Source: Pseudomonas ekonensis
Lineage (GTDB): Bacteria > Pseudomonadota > Gammaproteobacteria > Pseudomonadales > Pseudomonadaceae
Direction of reading: 5' to 3'
DNA: 64,000 nt
Assembly: GCF_019145435.1 (NCBI RefSeq)
Contig: NZ_JAHSTS010000002.1
Coordinates: 1,426,001-1,490,000 of the forward strand
Position numbers and translations under genes: made by a program. Below are positions 11,822 through 22,069 of this stretch, one piece after another (position 1 is the stretch's first letter; the number at the start of each line of letters is the position of its first letter). Below the pieces are notes generated by a model. The model was not told where the DNA came from. It worked only from the letters and a program-made list of their open reading frames with translations, and searched no databases.

Positions 11822-14668
11822 ATGGATAAGACCTACCAGCCGCACGCCATTGAAACTTCCTGGTACAACACCTGGGAGTCCGAGAACTACTTCGCCCCGC
11901 AAGGCGCGGGCGACTCCTACACCATCATGATCCCGCCGCCGAACGTCACCGGCAGCCTGCACATGGGCCATGGCTTCAACAACGCGATCATGGACGCCCT
12001 GATCCGTTTCCGCCGCATGCAGGGCCGCAACACCCTGTGGCAGCCGGGCACCGACCACGCCGGCATCGCCACCCAGATGCTGGTGGAGCGCCAGCTCGAG
12101 GCCACCGGCCAGAACCGCCACGACCTGGGCCGCGAGAAATTCCTGGAGAAGGTCTGGGAATGGAAGGAACAGTCCGGCGGCAACATCAGCCGGCAGATCC
12201 GCCGCCTGGGCTCGTCCGTGGACTGGAGCCGCGAGCGCTTCACCATGGACGACGGTCTCTCCGAAGCGGTCAAGGAAGCGTTCGTGCGCCTGCACGAAGA
12301 CGGCCTGATCTACCGCGGCAAGCGCCTGGTCAACTGGGACACCAAGCTGCACACGGCGATCTCCGACCTCGAAGTGGAGAACCACGACGAGAAAGGCTTC
12401 CTGTGGAACCTGAAGTACCCGCTGGCCGACGGCGCGAAGACCGCTGAAGGCAACGGTTTCCTGATCGTCGCCACCACCCGTCCGGAAACCATGCTCGGCG
12501 ACTCCGCCGTGGCCGTGAACCCGAACGACGAGCGCTACAAGGCCCTGATCGGCAAGTTCGTCGAGCTGCCGCTGGTCGGCCGCCGCATCCCGATCATCGC
12601 CGACGACTACTGCGACCCCGAGTTCGGCACCGGCTGCGTGAAGATCACCCCGGCCCACGACTTCAACGACTACGAAGTCGGCAAGCGCCACAACCTGCCG
12701 CTGCTCAACATCTTCGACAAGAACGCCCACGTGCTGCCGGCAGCCCAGGCGTTCAACCTCGACGGCACCCTGAACGAGACCATCGACGGCAAGATCCCGG
12801 CCGAATACGCGGGCCTGGAGCGCTTCGAGGCGCGCAAGCAGATCGTCGCCGCGTTCGACGCCGCCGGCCTGCTGGTCAGCGTCGACGACCACAACCTGAA
12901 AGTGCCGAAGGGCGACCGCTCCGGCACCGTCATCGAGCCGTGGCTGACCGACCAGTGGTACGTCTCCACCAAGCCTCTGGCCGAGCCTGCGATCGCCGCC
13001 GTGGAAGACGGCCGCATCCAGTTCGTGCCCAAGCAGTACGAAAACATGTACTTCTCGTGGATGCGCGACATCCAGGACTGGTGCATCAGCCGTCAGCTGT
13101 GGTGGGGCCACCGGATCCCGGCCTGGTACGACGAGTCGGGCAAGGTCTACGTGGGCCGCGACGAAGCCGAGATCCGCGCCAAGCACAACCTGGGCGCCGA
13201 CGTCGCGCTGCAGCAGGACAACGACGTGCTGGACACCTGGTTCAGCTCGGGCCTGTGGACGTTCTCCACCCTGGGCTGGCCGGAGAAGACCGAGTTCCTG
13301 AAGAAATTCCACTCCACCGACGTGCTGGTCACCGGCTTCGACATCATTTTTTTCTGGGTCGCCCGGATGATCATGCTGACGATGCACCTGATCAAGAACG
13401 AGGACGGCACGCCGCAGGTTCCGTTCAAGACCGTGTACGTGCACGGCCTGGTGCGTGACGGCCAGGGCCAGAAGATGTCCAAGTCCAAGGGCAACGTCCT
13501 GGATCCTTTGGACATCATCGACGGCATCGAGCTCGAAGCCCTGGTGCAGAAGCGCACCTCCGGCATGATGCAGCCCAAGCTGGCCAAGAAGATCGAGAAG
13601 CAGACCCGCGACGAGTTCGCCGACGGCATCGCCAGCTACGGCACCGACGCCCTGCGCTTCACCTTCTGCTCGCTGGCCTCCACCGGCCGCGACATCAAGT
13701 TCGACATGGGCCGCGTCGAAGGCTACCGCAACTTCTGCAACAAGATCTGGAACGCGGCGCGCTACGTCCTGGACAAGGGCGAAGACTGCGGCCAGAACGG
13801 CGAAGCCTACGAGCTGTCGCTGGCCGACCGCTGGATCATCTCGCAGCTGCAGCGCACCGAAGCCGAAGTGACCCGCCAGCTGGACCAGTTCCGTTTCGAC
13901 CTCGCGGCGCAAGCGCTGTACGAGTTCATCTGGAACCAGTACTGCGACTGGTACCTGGAGCTGTCCAAGCCTGTACTGTGGGACGAGAACGCGCCGGTCG
14001 AGCGCCAGCGCGGCACCCGCCGCACATTGGTGCGCGTGCTGGAAGTGGCCCTGCGCCTGGCCCACCCGTTCATGCCGTTCATCACCGAAGAGATCTGGCA
14101 GCGCATCGCGCCGCTGGCGGGCATCCAGGGCAAGACCATCATGCTGCAGGCCTGGCCGGTGGCCAACGAAGCGCGCATCGATGCGGCGGCCGAAGACGAC
14201 ATCGAATGGCTCAAGGGCCTGATGCTCGGCACCCGCAATATCCGCGGCGAAATGAACATCGGCCCGGGCAAGCCGCTGCCGATCTACCTGAAGAACGTCA
14301 GCGCCGAAGACCAGCGCCGCCTGATCGAGAACGAAGCGCTGCTCAAGAAGCTGGCGCGCCTGGAATCGATCACCGTGCTGGCCGAAGGCGAAGAGGCGCC
14401 GCTGTCCGCCACCGCCCTGGTCGGCGAGATGGAAGTGCTGGTGCCGATGGCCGGCCTGATCGACAAGGACGCTGAACTGGCGCGCCTGGACAAGGAAATC
14501 CTGCGCCTGCAAGGCGAAGTCCAGCGCGTGGGCGGCAAGCTGTCCAACGCCGGTTTCGTCGACAAGGCCCCGGCCGAAGTCATCGAGAAGGAACGCGCCA
14601 AACTGGCCGAGGCCGAACAGGCCCTGGGCAAGCTGGCCGAGCAGCACGCGCGGATCGCCAGCCTGTAA
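11822..14668 (+). CDS. valS: Valyl-tRNA synthetase
   Basis: ValRS charges tRNA-Val and edits misactivated threonine. The 948-residue class Ia enzyme has the HIGH-type motif HMGH (residues 47-50, in [13 protein letters not shown]), the KMSKS loop (residues 551-555), an inserted editing domain between about 190 and 330, an anticodon-binding domain, and a C-terminal coiled-coil arm (about 880-948). Length is normal. An efficient terminator follows immediately, so rlmF is probably transcribed separately. Confidence 0.99.
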   Translation: MDKTYQPHAIETSWYNTWESENYFAPQGAGDSYTIMIPPPNVTGSLHMGHGFNNAIMDALIRFRRMQGRNTLWQPGTDHAGIATQMLVERQLEATGQNRHDLGREKFLEKVWEWKEQSGGNISRQIRRLGSSVDWSRERFTMDDGLSEAVKEAFVRLHEDGLIYRGKRLVNWDTKLHTAISDLEVENHDEKGFLWNLKYPLADGAKTAEGNGFLIVATTRPETMLGDSAVAVNPNDERYKALIGKFVELPLVGRRIPIIADDYCDPEFGTGCVKITPAHDFNDYEVGKRHNLPLLNIFDKNAHVLPAAQAFNLDGTLNETIDGKIPAEYAGLERFEARKQIVAAFDAAGLLVSVDDHNLKVPKGDRSGTVIEPWLTDQWYVSTKPLAEPAIAAVEDGRIQFVPKQYENMYFSWMRDIQDWCISRQLWWGHRIPAWYDESGKVYVGRDEAEIRAKHNLGADVALQQDNDVLDTWFSSGLWTFSTLGWPEKTEFLKKFHSTDVLVTGFDIIFFWVARMIMLTMHLIKNEDGTPQVPFKTVYVHGLVRDGQGQKMSKSKGNVLDPLDIIDGIELEALVQKRTSGMMQPKLAKKIEKQTRDEFADGIASYGTDALRFTFCSLASTGRDIKFDMGRVEGYRNFCNKIWNAARYVLDKGEDCGQNGEAYELSLADRWIISQLQRTEAEVTRQLDQFRFDLAAQALYEFIWNQYCDWYLELSKPVLWDENAPVERQRGTRRTLVRVLEVALRLAHPFMPFITEEIWQRIAPLAGIQGKTIMLQAWPVANEARIDAAAEDDIEWLKGLMLGTRNIRGEMNIGPGKPLPIYLKNVSAEDQRRLIENEALLKKLARLESITVLAEGEEAPLSATALVGEMEVLVPMAGLIDKDAELARLDKEILRLQGEVQRVGGKLSNAGFVDKAPAEVIEKERAKLAEAEQALGKLAEQHARIASL

Positions 14669-14688
14669 CGGCGCACCGCACCGAACGA

Positions 14689-14715
14689 GGGAGGCCCGCA
14701 ACGGCCTCCCTTTTT
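14689..14715 (+). terminator. valS terminator
   Basis: GGGAGGCC (14689-14696) and GGCCTCCC (14703-14710) form a perfect 8-bp stem with a 6-base loop, followed by five T. It lies 20 bases after the valS stop. Confidence 0.92.
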
Positions 14716-14761
14716 CATGCCTGCGCATTTTGCGGGTGCCCCCGCCCTGCGCCGCCCGCAT

Positions 14762-14847
14762 TGACGCCATCGCCAGCAGGCTGGCTTGCGCATGGGTTCT
14801 GCGGTGCATCCCAAACGGCGGGAGCCGGCCTGCCGGCGATGGCGTCA
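14762..14847. repeat. Diverged REP doublet between valS and rlmF
   Basis: TGACGCCATCGCCAGCAGG at the left edge is mirrored by CCTGCCGGCGATGGCGTCA at the right edge, giving a long imperfect hairpin. The inner flanks have drifted from the REP consensus. Confidence 0.75.
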
Positions 14848-14912
14848 GTCAAAGCAACGCAGATATGGGACAATGCCTGCCACTTTCAGCCCTGCCCGAA
14901 TCGATCACGCTC

Positions 14913-15932
14913 ATGACCGCCCCACGAACGCCCAAGCCTGCGCGCAAGAAACCCCAGCCCACCCCCGCCGCGCCCAAGGAAAAGGCCAGCCTGCACCCGC
15001 GCAACCGCCATCAGGGCCGATACGACTTCCCGGCGCTGATCAAAAGCACGCCGGAGCTGGCGAAGTTCGTGATCATCAACCCGTACGGCAAGGAAAGCAT
15101 CGACTTCGCCAGCCCCGACGCGGTGCGGGTGTTCAACCGGGCGTTGCTCAAGGCGTTCTACGGCATCGCCCATTGGGACATTCCCGCCGACTTCCTCTGC
15201 CCGCCGGTGCCGGGGCGCGCCGACTACGTGCATTTCCTCGCCGACCTGCTGGCCGAGGGCAATGACGGCACGATCCCCCGCGGCGCATCGGTCAAGGTGC
15301 TGGACGTGGGCGTGGGCGCCAACTGCATCTATCCGCTGATCGGCCACAGCGACTATCGCTGGCACTTCACCGGCTCGGACATCAACGCCACCGCCCTCGG
15401 CGCCGCCAGGGCGATCATCCAGGCCAACGGCCTGACCAAGGCGATCCAGGTCCGCCCGCAGGCCAACCCAAAGCACATCCTGACGGGCCTGCTGGCGGCC
15501 GACGAGCGCTTCGAGCTGACGATGTGCAACCCGCCCTTCCACGCGTCCATCGAGGAGGCCACCCGCGGCAGCTCGCGCAAATGGCGGGCGCTGGGCAAGG
15601 CCGATCCGAAGCGCAAACTGCCGGTGCTGAACTTCGGCGGCCAGGCGGCGGAACTGTGGTGCGAGGGCGGCGAGGCACGCTTCGTCACCCAACTGGTCAG
15701 CGAGAGCGCCCAGGTGGCGCAGCAGGTCTTGTGGTTCAGCACGCTGGTGTCGAAGGCGTCGAACCTGCCGGCGGTCCAGGCGGCGCTGAACAAGGCCGGC
15801 GCCCTGCAAAGCCGGGTGGTGGAGATGGGCCAGGGCCAGAAGCAGAGCCGCTTCGTCGCCTGGACGTTCCTGACCCAGGAGCAGCACCAGGCCTGGCGCC
15901 GGGCGCGCTGGAGCCAGGCCCCGGCGCACTAG
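14913..15932 (+). CDS. rlmF: 23S rRNA (adenine-1618 N6) methyltransferase
   Basis: RlmF methylates A1618 of 23S rRNA. The 339-residue product has a Lys/Pro-rich N-terminal tail, the SAM-binding segment [15 protein letters not shown], and the N6-adenine methyltransferase motif NPPFH (residues 206-210). ATG 14913 is preferred because the upstream in-phase frame passes through a REP doublet. It ends in a bidirectional terminator shared with hupN. The valS-rlmF-hupN-ndpA order is typical of Pseudomonas. Confidence 0.95.
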   Translation: MTAPRTPKPARKKPQPTPAAPKEKASLHPRNRHQGRYDFPALIKSTPELAKFVIINPYGKESIDFASPDAVRVFNRALLKAFYGIAHWDIPADFLCPPVPGRADYVHFLADLLAEGNDGTIPRGASVKVLDVGVGANCIYPLIGHSDYRWHFTGSDINATALGAARAIIQANGLTKAIQVRPQANPKHILTGLLAADERFELTMCNPPFHASIEEATRGSSRKWRALGKADPKRKLPVLNFGGQAAELWCEGGEARFVTQLVSESAQVAQQVLWFSTLVSKASNLPAVQAALNKAGALQSRVVEMGQGQKQSRFVAWTFLTQEQHQAWRRARWSQAPAH

Positions 15933-15949
15933 CGCTTTTGGGCCGCCCA

Positions 15950-15992
15950 CAAAAAAACCGTGCCCGGATCGCTCCGGCGCACGGTTTTTTTA
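15950..15992. terminator. Bidirectional terminator between rlmF and hupN
   Basis: A seven-A run plus CCGTGC on the left pairs with GCACGG plus a seven-T run on the right, with an inner CCGG/CCGG stem. It can end transcription from both convergent genes. Confidence 0.93.
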
Positions 15993-16002
15993 TCGCTGCG
16001 TC

Positions 16003-16284
16003 TTACTTGTTCACAGCGTCGGTCAGGCCTTTGGCCACAACCAGCTTGATCACTTTCTTGGCAGGGATTTCGATGGCTGCGCCAGTCGACGGGTTACGGC
16101 CGGTACGGGCAGGACGCTCGGTCACTTTCAGCTTGCCGATGCCTGGCAAGGTGATTTCGCCGCCGTTTTCCAGCTGATCGGCAACGATTTGGCCCAGTTG
16201 GTCCAGAGCGTTACGCGCGGTGGTTTTCGGCGCGTCGATAGCTTCGGCGATGTCGGCGATCAGTTGGTCTTTAGTAAGAGCCAT
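16003..16284 (-). CDS. hupN: DNA-binding protein HU
   Basis: HU proteins bend and compact DNA as dimers. The 93-residue product begins MALTKDQLIADIAEAID and contains the beta-arm segment GRNPSTGAAIEIPA that clamps the minor groove. I chose ATG 16284, with GGAAGGAA-type purines just upstream; the frame remains open much further but without coding character. Pseudomonads carry several HU genes; the position between rlmF and ndpA matches the one named hupN in P. putida, so the symbol is by synteny. Confidence 0.93.
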   Translation of the reverse strand: MALTKDQLIADIAEAIDAPKTTARNALDQLGQIVADQLENGGEITLPGIGKLKVTERPARTGRNPSTGAAIEIPAKKVIKLVVAKGLTDAVNK

Positions 16285-16680
16285 TTGGTGTTCCTTCCCT
16301 ATCAAATTCATATGGATTGCAGAGTGCAGTGTCAGCCATCGAGCCCGATCTTCTGGATCCGGCACCCTCGGCGATAACCACGACGAGTCGGGGTTATAGA
16401 TGCCGAAATCAAGGTTTGGTTCGACCTGACAAAAGCTGAATGCATGCTTGTCGCGGTGACTTCGCGAAAGACCGGGCAAAACTAGCACAGAGACAAGGAA
16501 ATATCCGCCTCTAGCTAGCCAAATGGTCAGGTTTATTGCGCTAAATCGGTAAAAAAATGCATAAGGGCCGTCCGATGGCCCGGTTTTGCCCTGCACCCCG
16601 CGCCAAAAGCGGCGGTTGGGGTACACTGGGCGCTTTTTCGGGGGTGCCCGCCCGCCTCCCCTCCAACAGCCGAGAAGCCC
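16285..16680. promoter_or_regulatory. Divergent hupN / ndpA intergenic region
   Basis: This 396-bp gap holds the promoters of two nucleoid proteins facing away from each other. The part near 16380-16560 is AT-richer than its surroundings. TACACT at 16621-16626 could be the -10 of ndpA, about 55 bases before its start, but no clear -35 is present. No repeat or RNA gene was seen. Confidence 0.45.
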
Positions 16681-17685
16681 ATGCCGATCCGTCACTGCAT
16701 CGTCCACCTGATCGACAAAAAACCCGACGGCACCCCCGCGGTCCTGCATGCCCGCGACTCCGAACTGGCGGAGTCGGCGGCCATCGAGAACATGCTCGCC
16801 GACCTCAACGAAAGCTACAACGCCAAGCAAGGCAAGGCCTGGGGTCTGTTCCATCCGGAGTCCGGCGCATTTCCGTTCAGCGGCTGGCTGAAGGAGTACC
16901 TCGACGGCGGCCAGGACTTCACCGCGTTCAGCCGGGTGGCGGTGGAGCACCTGCAGAAGCTGATGGAAGAGTCCAACCTGTCGGTGGGCGGCCACGTGCT
17001 GTTCGCCCACTACCAGCAAGGCATGACCGACTACCTGGCCATCGCCCTGCTGCACCACAGCGAAGGCGTGGCGGTGACCGACGAGCTGGACGTGACCCCG
17101 TCGCGCCACCTCGACCTGGGCCAGTTGCACCTGGCGGCGCGGATCAACGTCTCCGAGTGGCAGAACAACAAGCAGTCCAAGCAGTACATCTCGTTCATCA
17201 AGGGCAAGAACGGCAAGAAGGTGTCGGAGTACTTCCGCGACTTCATCGGCTGCCAGGAAGGCGTCGACGGCCCGGGCGAGACCCGCACCCTGCTCAAGGC
17301 TTTCAGCGACTTCGTCGAAAGCGAGGACCTGCCCGAAGACTCCGCCCGCGAGAAGACCAAGGCCCTGGTGGACTACGCCAGCAGCCAGGCCAAGCTCGGC
17401 GAGCCGGTGGGCCTTGAAGAGCTGTCGGAGCTGATCGACGAAGACCGCCCGAAAGCGTTCTACGACCACATCCGCAACAAGGACTACGGCCTGTCGCCGG
17501 AGATTCCGGCGGACAAGCGCACCCTCAACCAGTTCCGTCGCTTCACCGGCCGCGCCGAAGGCCTGTCGATCAGCTTCGAGGCGCACCTGCTGGGCTCCAA
17601 GATCGAGTACGACGAAGAAGCGGGCACCCTGGTGATCAAGGGCCTGCCGACCTCGCTCACCGATCAGCTGAAGCGGCGCAACTGA
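16681..17685 (+). CDS. ndpA: Nucleoid-associated protein NdpA/YejK
   Basis: This is the 37-kDa nucleoid-associated protein family (YejK in E. coli), found on compacted chromosomal DNA; its mechanism is poorly known. The 334-residue product begins [20 protein letters not shown] and has family-typical length. It diverges from hupN, putting two nucleoid proteins back to back. Its stop codon overlaps the start of the following glutaredoxin gene (TGATG), so the two are translationally coupled. Confidence 0.95.
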   Translation: MPIRHCIVHLIDKKPDGTPAVLHARDSELAESAAIENMLADLNESYNAKQGKAWGLFHPESGAFPFSGWLKEYLDGGQDFTAFSRVAVEHLQKLMEESNLSVGGHVLFAHYQQGMTDYLAIALLHHSEGVAVTDELDVTPSRHLDLGQLHLAARINVSEWQNNKQSKQYISFIKGKNGKKVSEYFRDFIGCQEGVDGPGETRTLLKAFSDFVESEDLPEDSAREKTKALVDYASSQAKLGEPVGLEELSELIDEDRPKAFYDHIRNKDYGLSPEIPADKRTLNQFRRFTGRAEGLSISFEAHLLGSKIEYDEEAGTLVIKGLPTSLTDQLKRRN

Positions 17686-18035
17686 TGCTCGGCAACGTGC
17701 TGAAGAAGGTTCTGCTGGTGCTGCTGGTGGTCGTGGCCTACCAGCACTGGGGCAAGATCGAGCGGGTGTTCAACCCGTCGCAGATGCTCCCGGAGCAGGT
17801 TCGCGCCAACGCCCGGGTCGTGCTCTATTCCACCGACTGGTGCGGCTACTGCAAGCAGACCAAGCGCTTTCTCGACGGCAAGGGCATTGCGTTCACGGAA
17901 TTCGACATCGAGAAGGACGCCGAAGCGCGCCAGGCCTATGAAGCCCTGGGCGGGCGCGGGATTCCGCTGATCGACGTCAACGGCACGCTGATCCGCGGCT
18001 TCGACCCGGACGAAATCCTCGCCGCCCTGAAATAG
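17685..18035 (+). CDS. Membrane-anchored glutaredoxin family protein
   Basis: The 116-residue protein has a single N-terminal membrane helix (about residues 5-20, VLKKVLLVLLVVVAY), then a thioredoxin-fold domain with redox motif CGYC (in TDWCGYCKQTKRF) and the cis-proline loop GRGIPLIDVNG. It probably reduces disulfides or glutathione mixed disulfides near the inner membrane; which side the domain faces is not certain from sequence. It is coupled to ndpA by a one-base stop/start overlap. Confidence 0.9.
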   Translation: MLGNVLKKVLLVLLVVVAYQHWGKIERVFNPSQMLPEQVRANARVVLYSTDWCGYCKQTKRFLDGKGIAFTEFDIEKDAEARQAYEALGGRGIPLIDVNGTLIRGFDPDEILAALK

Positions 18036-18059
18036 CGCTGCCCTTGCGGCTTTGCCCTT

Positions 18060-18087
18060 GTGGCGAGGGTGCTTGGTCCCTCGCCAC
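18060..18087. terminator. Hairpin GTGGCGAGGG / CCCTCGCCAC between convergent genes
   Basis: Perfect 10-bp arms flank an 8-base loop, 25 bases after the glutaredoxin stop and just before the end of the convergent GST gene. The same arms recur at 57957-57984, so this is a dispersed repeat that probably serves as a terminator. Confidence 0.7.
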
Positions 18088-18094
18088 ACGTTGA

Positions 18095-19030
18095 TCAGCG
18101 GGCCTCGATGCGGAACCCCAGCCGTGGGAAGTGCACATGCACCACCCCGGCCCGTGCGTCTTCGCGGCGCAGGATCAGCTCCTCAAGGCCGGCGAACACC
18201 AGCTCCCCTTCCACCGGATCCACACCGTAGTCCGTCGCCGCCACCACCACCCGCTGCCCTGCGCCGAACCCGTTCGGATCGGCAAACCCCTCGTCCGGCA
18301 ACGCGGCCGGCGTCGCATGGCGCGCGACCTCCAGGGCCTCGTCGGCGCTCATCTCGCTCGCCGCGCCATGGCCGAAGCCCAGCACCCGCCCCAGCCAAGC
18401 GGCCACCGCCGGATAAGCATCCACCAGCGGCGCCGTCACATGCGTAGCCTTGAGGAACCACAGCGGATGCGCCAGGGCGAAGTCCGCCACCGACGGCTCG
18501 CCGAACAGGAAGTCACCCTGCTCGCGCTGCAATTGCTGCTCCAGGCGCGCCATGAGGGTCGGCCACTGATGCTTGGCCTGTTCGGCAGGCAGCCTCGTCG
18601 CGCTGCCGCCGCTGAACAGCCCGGCCCGGTCGGCCATAAACGCCTTGATCGCCTCCGGCGGCAACTTGCCGAAGCGCGCCGCCACCGACTCCGGCTGGAA
18701 CACCAGGCTGACCGCGTGCGCAAACACCACCGAGTCGGCCCACGCGGCGAACCCGGCGACGACCATTTCCTGCCCCTCGGGAAAAAACGCCGGCAAGGCC
18801 TTTTCCTGCTCCAGGCGCCGGGCGATCAGGGCGGTGTCGCAATAGACGTCCGCACCGACCTGCAGCACCGGCGTCTTGCGGTAGCCGCCGGTGAGGGCGG
18901 TCAGGTCCGGTTTGGGCATCACTGGCGAGATGTGCACCGAACGCCAGGACAATCCCTTGAAACCCAAGAGCAGCCGGGCCTTTTCGGCGAATGGAGAAGC
19001 GGGGTAATGGTGAAGGATCAGCTCGGACAT
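18095..19030 (-). CDS. Glutathione S-transferase family protein
   Basis: The 311-residue product begins MSELILHHYPASPFAEKARL, a glutathione S-transferase N-terminal thioredoxin fold with the KTPVLQVG cis-proline segment (about residues 52-59), followed by an all-helical C-terminal domain and an extra ~90-residue tail. It is longer than the classic ~210 residues, so it belongs to an extended GST subfamily. Substrate is unknown. It is probably expressed alone. Confidence 0.85.
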   Translation of the reverse strand: MSELILHHYPASPFAEKARLLLGFKGLSWRSVHISPVMPKPDLTALTGGYRKTPVLQVGADVYCDTALIARRLEQEKALPAFFPEGQEMVVAGFAAWADSVVFAHAVSLVFQPESVAARFGKLPPEAIKAFMADRAGLFSGGSATRLPAEQAKHQWPTLMARLEQQLQREQGDFLFGEPSVADFALAHPLWFLKATHVTAPLVDAYPAVAAWLGRVLGFGHGAASEMSADEALEVARHATPAALPDEGFADPNGFGAGQRVVVAATDYGVDPVEGELVFAGLEELILRREDARAGVVHVHFPRLGFRIEAR

Positions 19031-19114
19031 GCTCGGCTCCGCCGCACAGTAGGTGAATCCGCAGCTTAGCCTGCATTCGGATGGCAGCCTACGGATGCGG
19101 GCGACGGGAACCGA

Positions 19115-19417
19115 TCAGTCAGATTGATAAGACGCCACCAGACACTCCTTGGCGCTTTTCCTGAGTTTCTTGATCAGCCGCTCCTGGCGCAGCGCATCGC
19201 CCTTGTCCCGGCAGCGCTCGGTGTAGACCAGCGCCATCGCCGGGCTGGACAGGAAGAACCGCGCGCCCTTGCCGCTCTGGTGCTTGGCGAAGCGGCGCAC
19301 GGGATCGTCGCTGATCCCGCAGTACAGCGAACCGTTGGCCGCGCGGACGAGGTAGACGAACCAGGCCTTGGCCGCAGGCGCATCGGTGTCGACAGGGTTT
19401 TCGCTCAAGGTGGTCAC
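19115..19417 (-). CDS. GIY-YIG nuclease family protein
   Basis: The product of about 100 residues contains the GIY-YIG core [18 protein letters not shown] with the usual R in [11 protein letters not shown] and a downstream Glu/Arg-rich helix, like the small stand-alone UPF0213/Slx1-type proteins. Biological role is not established. The start is uncertain: GTG 19417 gives a family-sized protein, but no good ribosome site is present, and the frame is open further upstream into the NTF2-like gene. Confidence 0.82.
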   Translation of the reverse strand: MTTLSENPVDTDAPAAKAWFVYLVRAANGSLYCGISDDPVRRFAKHQSGKGARFFLSSPAMALVYTERCRDKGDALRQERLIKKLRKSAKECLVASYQSD

Positions 19418-19458
19418 GGGGGTGGTCGCAGGCCTGTGGGAAACAGGCCGCGATCTTA

Positions 19459-19935
19459 TCAGCGGCCGGCCTGGAATGCCTTCAGCCCTTTGAGCGCCTG
19501 CGCGCGCACGGCGTTGGCCACTAGCGGCGTCCAGCCCAGCAGCAGGCCTTTGAAGCCCAGCGCCTGGCGCGACCAACGCCACAGGTCGAAACGGTCGTGA
19601 TGCTCGCAGATCTTGCCGTCGCGGAACACGAACCGCGCCTGGATGTCATTGACCACCGTGTTGCCGGTCTGGCTGAACAGGTAGGTCGCCACCCAGTGGG
19701 CGCCGCCGCTGCGCTCGTCGGCGCGGACGTTGTCGAAGGTCAGGGAGAAGTCCTTGGCGCGGGTGGTGAGCATGCGCCACATGTCGCCGGCGTCGCGCCC
19801 GCGCAACTCACCGAAGGCCGGATCGCTGAACACCACGTCGTCGGTGTAGCAGGCGGCCATGGCCTCGGCGTCGAGGCGCTGGAAGGCCTGGTAGAAACGG
19901 GTGATCACGGCGCTGTTGGCTTCACTCACGGGCAA
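19459..19935 (-). CDS. NTF2-like (SnoaL-type) protein
   Basis: The 158-residue product has the NTF2/SnoaL cone fold pattern: an N-terminal helix ([19 protein letters not shown]), [18 protein letters not shown], and the C-terminal sheet with [19 protein letters not shown]. Such domains bind small hydrophobic ligands or act as isomerases or hydrolases; nothing here identifies the ligand. It lies upstream of the GIY-YIG gene in the same direction. Confidence 0.85.
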   Translation of the reverse strand: MPVSEANSAVITRFYQAFQRLDAEAMAACYTDDVVFSDPAFGELRGRDAGDMWRMLTTRAKDFSLTFDNVRADERSGGAHWVATYLFSQTGNTVVNDIQARFVFRDGKICEHHDRFDLWRWSRQALGFKGLLLGWTPLVANAVRAQALKGLKAFQAGR

Positions 19936-20025
19936 ACTCCATGCTTAGGGACACAATGCCAGCACGATAATCTGCAAACGGGCGAAACACTATCGGCATT
20001 CGCACGCCGAATGCCTGAAACAAAA

Positions 20026-20057
20026 CCTGTGGGAGCGGGCCTGCTGGCGGTGGCGTC
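20026..20057. repeat. Single REP element
   Basis: CCTGTGGGAGCGGGCCTGC begins a REP unit between the NTF2-like and MFS genes, directly followed by a small GGCGTC/GACGCC hairpin. Confidence 0.75.
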
Positions 20058-20083
20058 CGTAACGACGCCACCAGGCCAACGGC

Positions 20084-21388
20084 TCAAAGCCTCTCGCTCT
20101 GCACCTGCACATACAGCGCCCGGCCGGCGCCGAGGCCGGCGAGGATCGCGCCCGCGCCGACGATGCCGAAGATCCAGCCCACCGCGTTCCAGCCACCGGT
20201 CCAGTCGTGCACCACGCCGACCGCGAACGGCCCCATCGACGCCAGGGTGTAGCCGAAGCCCTGGGACATGCTCGACAGGTTGGCCGCCACGTGGGAATCC
20301 CGCGAGCGCAGCACGATCAGCGTCAGCGCCAGGCTGAACGTGCCGCCCTGCCCCAGGCCCAGCAGGATCGCCCAGCCCCACAGGCCTTCGATCGGCGCAT
20401 AGAGGCAGCCGAACAGGCCGCCGAGGGTCAGCGCCATCACCACCACGATCGCCAGGCGCTGATCCTTGCCGCGGGTGGCCAGCCACGGCGCGGCCAGGGA
20501 GCTGGCGAGCTGGATGATCACCGAACCGGACAGCACCAGGCCGGCCTGGGTCGGTGTCAGGCCGCGGCCGATCAGGATCGACGGCAGCCAGCCGAACACG
20601 ATGTAGGCCAGCGACGATTGCAGGCCCATGTACAGGGTCACTTGCCAGGCCAGCGGATCGCGCAGCAGGCCGCGCACCCGGTAGGCGACGTGGTGCGCCC
20701 CCTGCTTCTGCCCCACCTGCGGCAGCCAGAACAGCGCCGCCGCCAGCGCCGGCACCACCCAGACGCCCAGCCCCAGGGCCCAGCTGTCGCCGAAGTGCTG
20801 GCTCAGCGGCACGGTCGAGCCCGCCGCCATCGCCGCCCCCAGGCACAACGCCATGGTGTACACGCCGGTCATGGTGCCGGCGTGGCGGGCGAAGTCGCGC
20901 TTGACGATGCCCGGCAGCAGCACGCCGATGATGCCGATGCTGGCGCCGCCCAGCACGCTGCCGGTGAACAGGCCGATCGAACCGAAGTTGCTCCGCAGGA
21001 TGATGCCGCAGGCCAGGGTCAGCAGGATCCCCAGCACCACCCGCTCGGCGCCGAACCGTCGGGCCAGCACCGGCGCCAACGGGGCGAACAGCCCCAGGCA
21101 AAGCACCGGCAAGGTGGTCAGCAGCCCGGCCTGGGCCGCCGACAGGCCGAGGCTTTTCGACACCTCACCCAGCAGTGGCGCCATGCTCGACAGCGCCGGG
21201 CGCAGGTTCAGCGCCACCAGGATCAGCCCCAGCAGCAACAGCCACGGACGGCGCACCGCCGGGTGGCTCTGCTGCACCTGCGCGTCGTCGGCTTCGGCGT
21301 CGATCAACAGCTCTTCGAGCTCGGCCGTGCGTTTGGAGGGTGTGGACAACTCGCTGCGCGACATGGACTTCTCGGTTTCAAGGTTCAT
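20084..21388 (-). CDS. CynX/NimT-family MFS transporter
   Basis: The product is a 12-helix major facilitator. After a ~45-residue hydrophilic N-terminus, helix 1 carries LGLILVALNLRPALSSMAPL, the signature of the CynX/NimT group (cyanate and nitroimidazole transporter relatives). Substrate is unknown. ATG 21388 overlaps the end of the FadR-type regulator gene by 11 bases; ATG 21364 (MSRSELSTPSK) is an equally possible start. The overlap implies that regulator and transporter are made from one mRNA. Confidence 0.9.
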   Translation of the reverse strand: MNLETEKSMSRSELSTPSKRTAELEELLIDAEADDAQVQQSHPAVRRPWLLLLGLILVALNLRPALSSMAPLLGEVSKSLGLSAAQAGLLTTLPVLCLGLFAPLAPVLARRFGAERVVLGILLTLACGIILRSNFGSIGLFTGSVLGGASIGIIGVLLPGIVKRDFARHAGTMTGVYTMALCLGAAMAAGSTVPLSQHFGDSWALGLGVWVVPALAAALFWLPQVGQKQGAHHVAYRVRGLLRDPLAWQVTLYMGLQSSLAYIVFGWLPSILIGRGLTPTQAGLVLSGSVIIQLASSLAAPWLATRGKDQRLAIVVVMALTLGGLFGCLYAPIEGLWGWAILLGLGQGGTFSLALTLIVLRSRDSHVAANLSSMSQGFGYTLASMGPFAVGVVHDWTGGWNAVGWIFGIVGAGAILAGLGAGRALYVQVQSERL

Positions 21389-22037
21389 TGATCAACTGCC
21401 TCGACAAGGCTTTGGCCCGTTCCGGGTCGCGCTGTTCGACGGCATCGAGCAAGGCGATGTGCAGGTCGAACACTTCCTGGCGGCGCGGGACGATGTTCAG
21501 GGTCTGGCGCAGCTGCGCGCCGACGATGCTGGAGAAATAGCGGTACAGCTCGCTGAGGGTGGGGTTGTGCGCGGCGTCCACCAGGCGGCGGTGGAACACC
21601 AGGTCGCAGGCGATGTAGGTGTCCAGGTCGCCGTGGTAGTGGCAGCCGCTGACGCCGAGCGCCTCGCGCAATGCCGCCAGGTCTTCGTCGGTGCGGCGCA
21701 GCGCCGCCAGGCCGATGGCCTCGACTTCCAGGATGTGCCGGGTTTCCCGGGCCTGGTCCAGGGAGCAGCGCGACAGCGCCTTGAGCGCGTCCAGCGGATC
21801 GACCGCCGCCCGCAGGTAGCTGCCGTCGCCCTGACGGATCTCGATCAGCCCGGAGAACGCCAGCACGCGCATGGCTTCGCGCACCGTGTTGCGGCTGATG
21901 CCCAGCTCGGCGCACAGCTCGGGTTCGGTCGGCAGGCGCTGGCCTACCGTCCACACGCCGTCGTTGATGCGCTGGCGCAGCTGATCCACGGCCTGGTCGA
22001 CCAGGGAGCGTTTGATCAAAGGAGAGGTGTCTGACAT
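21378..22037 (-). CDS. FadR-subfamily GntR transcriptional regulator
   Basis: The 219-residue product has a GntR winged helix-turn-helix (about residues 5-70, with LPTEPELCAELGISRNTVRE) and a C-terminal all-helical FCD ligand domain with metal-type histidines (VFHRRLVDAAHN). FCD proteins usually respond to small carboxylic acids or sugar acids. I chose ATG 22037 (MSDTSPLIKRSLVDQAV) because AGGG lies upstream; ATG 22058 is an alternative. It probably controls itself and the coupled MFS gene. Confidence 0.92.
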   Translation of the reverse strand: MSDTSPLIKRSLVDQAVDQLRQRINDGVWTVGQRLPTEPELCAELGISRNTVREAMRVLAFSGLIEIRQGDGSYLRAAVDPLDALKALSRCSLDQARETRHILEVEAIGLAALRRTDEDLAALREALGVSGCHYHGDLDTYIACDLVFHRRLVDAAHNPTLSELYRYFSSIVGAQLRQTLNIVPRRQEVFDLHIALLDAVEQRDPERAKALSRQLINEP

Positions 22038-22050
22038 GGAATTCGCCCTG

Positions 22051-22069
22051 TCATCCAATCATGGGATGA
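22051..22069. promoter_or_regulatory. Candidate operator of the FadR-type regulator
   Basis: TCATCC and GGATGA form perfect 6-bp arms around a 7-bp centre, 14 bases upstream of the chosen start. Position and symmetry fit an autoregulatory site, but the sequence is not a known FadR/GntR consensus. Confidence 0.4.

Noticed and set aside
11606..14809. A frame of more than 1000 codons on the strand opposite valS
   Set aside because: It mirrors valS codons and reflects the strong third-position GC bias that removes stop codons from the antisense frame. The product is Ala/Val/His/Gln-rich with no domain and no ribosome site.
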